Source: Candidatus Zixiibacteriota bacterium
GTDB taxonomy: Bacteria; Zixibacteria; MSB-5A5; GN15; FEB-12
Direction: 5' to 3'
NCBI GenBank assembly: GCA_023132995.1
Contig: JAGLXI010000232.1
Coordinates: 1-7,598 of the forward strand
Length of the DNA stretch: 7,598 nt
Shown here: piece by piece, positions 6,801 through 7,598 of the stretch
Layout of the letters: each line of letters starts with the position of its first letter
Numbering within the stretch: the first letter of the stretch is position 1
Program-made: the position numbers and the translations under genes
The notes under the pieces: generated by a model
The model's database searches: none
What the model was told of the DNA's origin: nothing
The model's input: only the letters and a program-made list of their open reading frames with translations

Positions 6801-7598
6801 CAAGGAGGCTCTCTCGGCCAACGGCTGGCAAACTACCAACGCCTATTTTTCGTACGTTATCGACCTGGCCGACGATACCCGGTTTCTGGTCGAAGGTTCC
6901 CGGAAGGACGACTGGCGAACCTACAGAATTCCGATCCGCGACACGCTGGCTCTCGACACCACCTTCACTACCGACGCGGCAGTGAAACCAGATTGGAGCC
7001 AGGTCACCCACGTAAGAATCTGGTTCGAATCCGCTGACAACCAGATCGAGTGGGACACGGTGGAAGTGGCCAACTGGTATTTTGTCCAGTCCAACTGGCA
7101 GGATTCGGTGATTTCTCCCCCCGGAACGCTGGAAGAGGATCGCGCCAACCTGGTAGTGGCCTCTGTCAGTCAGGAAGACGGGACTTTTGACCCGCCCCCG
7201 GGCGTTACGGCTTACAAGGACCCCACCAGCAACGTGACCGAGACTCAGCGCGGCCTGCTGATGAAATTCGAAAACCTCTGCCACCTTGACACCTGCCTGG
7301 CCACCAAGGAACTCCTCTCGGTCGACCGGTATTCGGGCTACCGGAATCTTGAAATGTATGTCTACGGGGGTGCGGGGATTGCCGAGGGGAGAATACGCTT
7401 CTTCTTCCGAATCGGGGACGACGCCGACAACTTCTATGAGTATCGCACTTTCGTCTACGAGGGCTGGGATTCGAGAAACTTCGTCCGGTTCGATTTCAAT
7501 GATATCACAGCCCTTAAGGACTCCCTGATAAGGTCGGCGCCCAAATCCGAACAGGGGAACATTGACGACACTTCGGCTGTATATCGGGTCAAGGGCAG
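3808..7598 (+). CDS. sprA: SprA-family cell surface / type IX secretion translocon protein, N-terminal part (runs off the window)
   Basis: SprA forms the giant outer-membrane beta-barrel channel of the type IX secretion system, needed for protein export and gliding in Flavobacterium. The frame is open for 1263 codons to the window edge with no stop or frameshift; full SprA proteins are about 2400 residues, so roughly half is present. Residues 1-28 look like a Sec signal peptide: Lys5, Lys10, a hydrophobic core and a VHA cleavage site at 26-28. Family-like segments in order are VKVQQDSKTD (218-227), GDDDDILKTIEAGN (240-253), VVVNGQTL with DYRIDYSFGQITLL (613-638), APFLAIQKKTLLGFRAEY (656-673), FLTAAANALPLVET (721-734) and NPNVDGVAYVDDFE (752-765). 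An acidic DANGDG-type, possibly calcium-binding stretch spans 895-929. Cysteine pairs 959/966 and 1158/1163 may form disulfides. TTG 3808 is chosen for its GAGGA site; GTG 3817 also gives a normal signal peptide. Cys24 makes only a poor lipobox. The family call is strong; a role in secretion is inferred. Confidence 0.9.
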   Translation, partial: MSVVKTTLFKFWFPALAAVIMAACSVHAAGRFVASLDTPPSYISPYEEAPDQLSVALYPKSYPLLSFRLRRRPRLIRESFEHNSLTFNTDYYKHGRLKKELTPVSVDADDFLAYRIRKNTDEKFYKLTTRAITDPDKEKRRGGLGISVALPKRLDRIFGEGGAGLKVSGYRKITFSGRSQWTDAANTDTYRKSKFPSLNMEQISQFEIAGNIGSKITVKVQQDSKTDIPLANRIQIRYKGDDDDILKTIEAGNTTLNLPNTRFVGYSSRIRGLFGIKTEAQVGSLKLTAIASQEKGSSEKSVVTPTGEESATIIRDYEFAEGRIFDLALGGDLEHYDSVVNLIVYEQENRDDNALAYPAMLAVDPDHPNAYLSENIQVLRVAEVDPTIYEFVNDPLRGLHYVHFNSPRGVYKALGIWMQIKIASTGDTITVGDLSGDTLVLKLLRHNVPVNTQKSWHLMWRNCYSIPRGVSVGDLGVRILKGRTGTEKTTNPVDYQKTEGQTQSYLEILGLDQFNTADQRFPDGKMDDRQDIFREDWGLLIFPEREPFNSSHRFQDSTGNVTMKLDVKVPDIYEYTDRQKTDASEYFIRLATRSRSSIIRLQRANIIEGSERVVVNGQTLTRDTDYRIDYSFGQITLLSAKATDPNANVSIEFEYAPFLAIQKKTLLGFRAEYEWSSDFRFGTTLLYKSDKAQERKPRVGQETAKSYVYDFDASLKLRPQFLTAAANALPLVETEAASNLSVSGEIAQSRPNPNVDGVAYVDDFESAVDHLSLGSSRTLWQLSSRPGQVDAGYVSGKLLWHTPRDLVRVDDVYDRDVAQGQGTIRTFRMIFRPKVADTTWTEEGTREITPLLGYNSWAGIMRYFHARVDSKRAQLFEVRMRGTDRGKLHFDFGRISEDANGDGVPNSEDNPPYGDNNGAVDENEDTGVDQIPDPMEDQYSGANPDPNGDNWYFLGEGKCPLPSGECNDIDWEDDSIRYEWLNGTEGNLKDISVLGRPDKEALSANGWQTTNAYFSYVIDLADDTRFLVEGSRKDDWRTYRIPIRDTLALDTTFTTDAAVKPDWSQVTHVRIWFESADNQIEWDTVEVANWYFVQSNWQDSVISPPGTLEEDRANLVVASVSQEDGTFDPPPGVTAYKDPTSNVTETQRGLLMKFENLCHLDTCLATKELLSVDRYSGYRNLEMYVYGGAGIAEGRIRFFFRIGDDADNFYEYRTFVYEGWDSRNFVRFDFNDITALKDSLIRSAPKSEQGNIDDTSAVYRVKG
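3870..3894 (+). repeat. Perfect 10-bp inverted repeat inside the SprA signal-peptide codons
   Basis: GGCGGCATGT (3870-3879) and ACATGCCGCC (3885-3894) are exact reverse complements separated by TCGGT. A T-G wobble at 3869/3895 extends the stem. The mRNA would form a stable, mostly G-C hairpin about 60 bases after the start codon. It encodes AACSVHAA at the end of the signal peptide. No T-run follows, so it is not a standard intrinsic terminator. Confidence 0.7.

Noticed and set aside
6019..7284. A 421-codon minus-strand open frame across sprA
   Set aside because: It is antisense to the continuous SprA frame, with no recognisable domain and a repetitive Val/Gly-rich translation typical of a shadow frame.
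7326..7344. Inverted repeat CCGGTA / TACCGG inside sprA
   Set aside because: Six base pairs within GC-rich coding sequence, with no regulatory position; expected by chance.

Overview
The window looks like a chromosomal segment from a Gram-negative bacterium of the Fibrobacterota-Chlorobiota-Bacteroidota (FCB) superphylum. A candidate phylum such as Zixibacteria is more likely than a true Bacteroidota member. This is inference: the last gene is a SprA-type outer-membrane translocon protein, an FCB hallmark, but the DNA is GC-rich with strong G/C preference at third codon positions, and a DUF1844 protein sits beside it. Both traits are less usual in classical Bacteroidota.

Layout: every supported gene is on the + strand. 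Positions 1-69 may be the last codons of an upstream gene. Positions 101-2188 encode a full-length RecG helicase. Positions 2241-2663 encode a small DUF1844 protein with a disordered acidic tail. A 133-nt gap holding a probable promoter follows, then murB (2797-3750, flavin-dependent UDP-N-acetylenolpyruvoylglucosamine reductase). After a 57-nt spacer comes the N-terminal half of a very large SprA homologue, starting near 3808 and open without a stop to the window edge (1263 complete codons). Its C-terminal part lies outside the window. No stretch over 300 bases lacks a gene. I saw no tRNA, rRNA, CRISPR array, insertion sequence or phage gene.

How the genes relate: recG is DNA repair and replication-fork housekeeping, murB makes peptidoglycan precursor, and sprA builds the outer-membrane channel of type IX secretion. 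They share direction and short spacers, so partial co-transcription is plausible, with murB probably also having its own promoter. No shared pathway is evident beyond the cell-envelope link between murB and sprA.

I did not find a convincing new biological system. The most unusual signals are a perfect 10-bp inverted repeat inside the SprA signal-peptide codons, a murB promoter placed so close to the start codon that the mRNA would be almost leaderless, a strong ribosome-binding sequence with no start codon between murB and sprA, similar small inverted repeats at the starts of recG and the DUF1844 gene, and a cysteine at the MurB position that is usually the catalytic serine.
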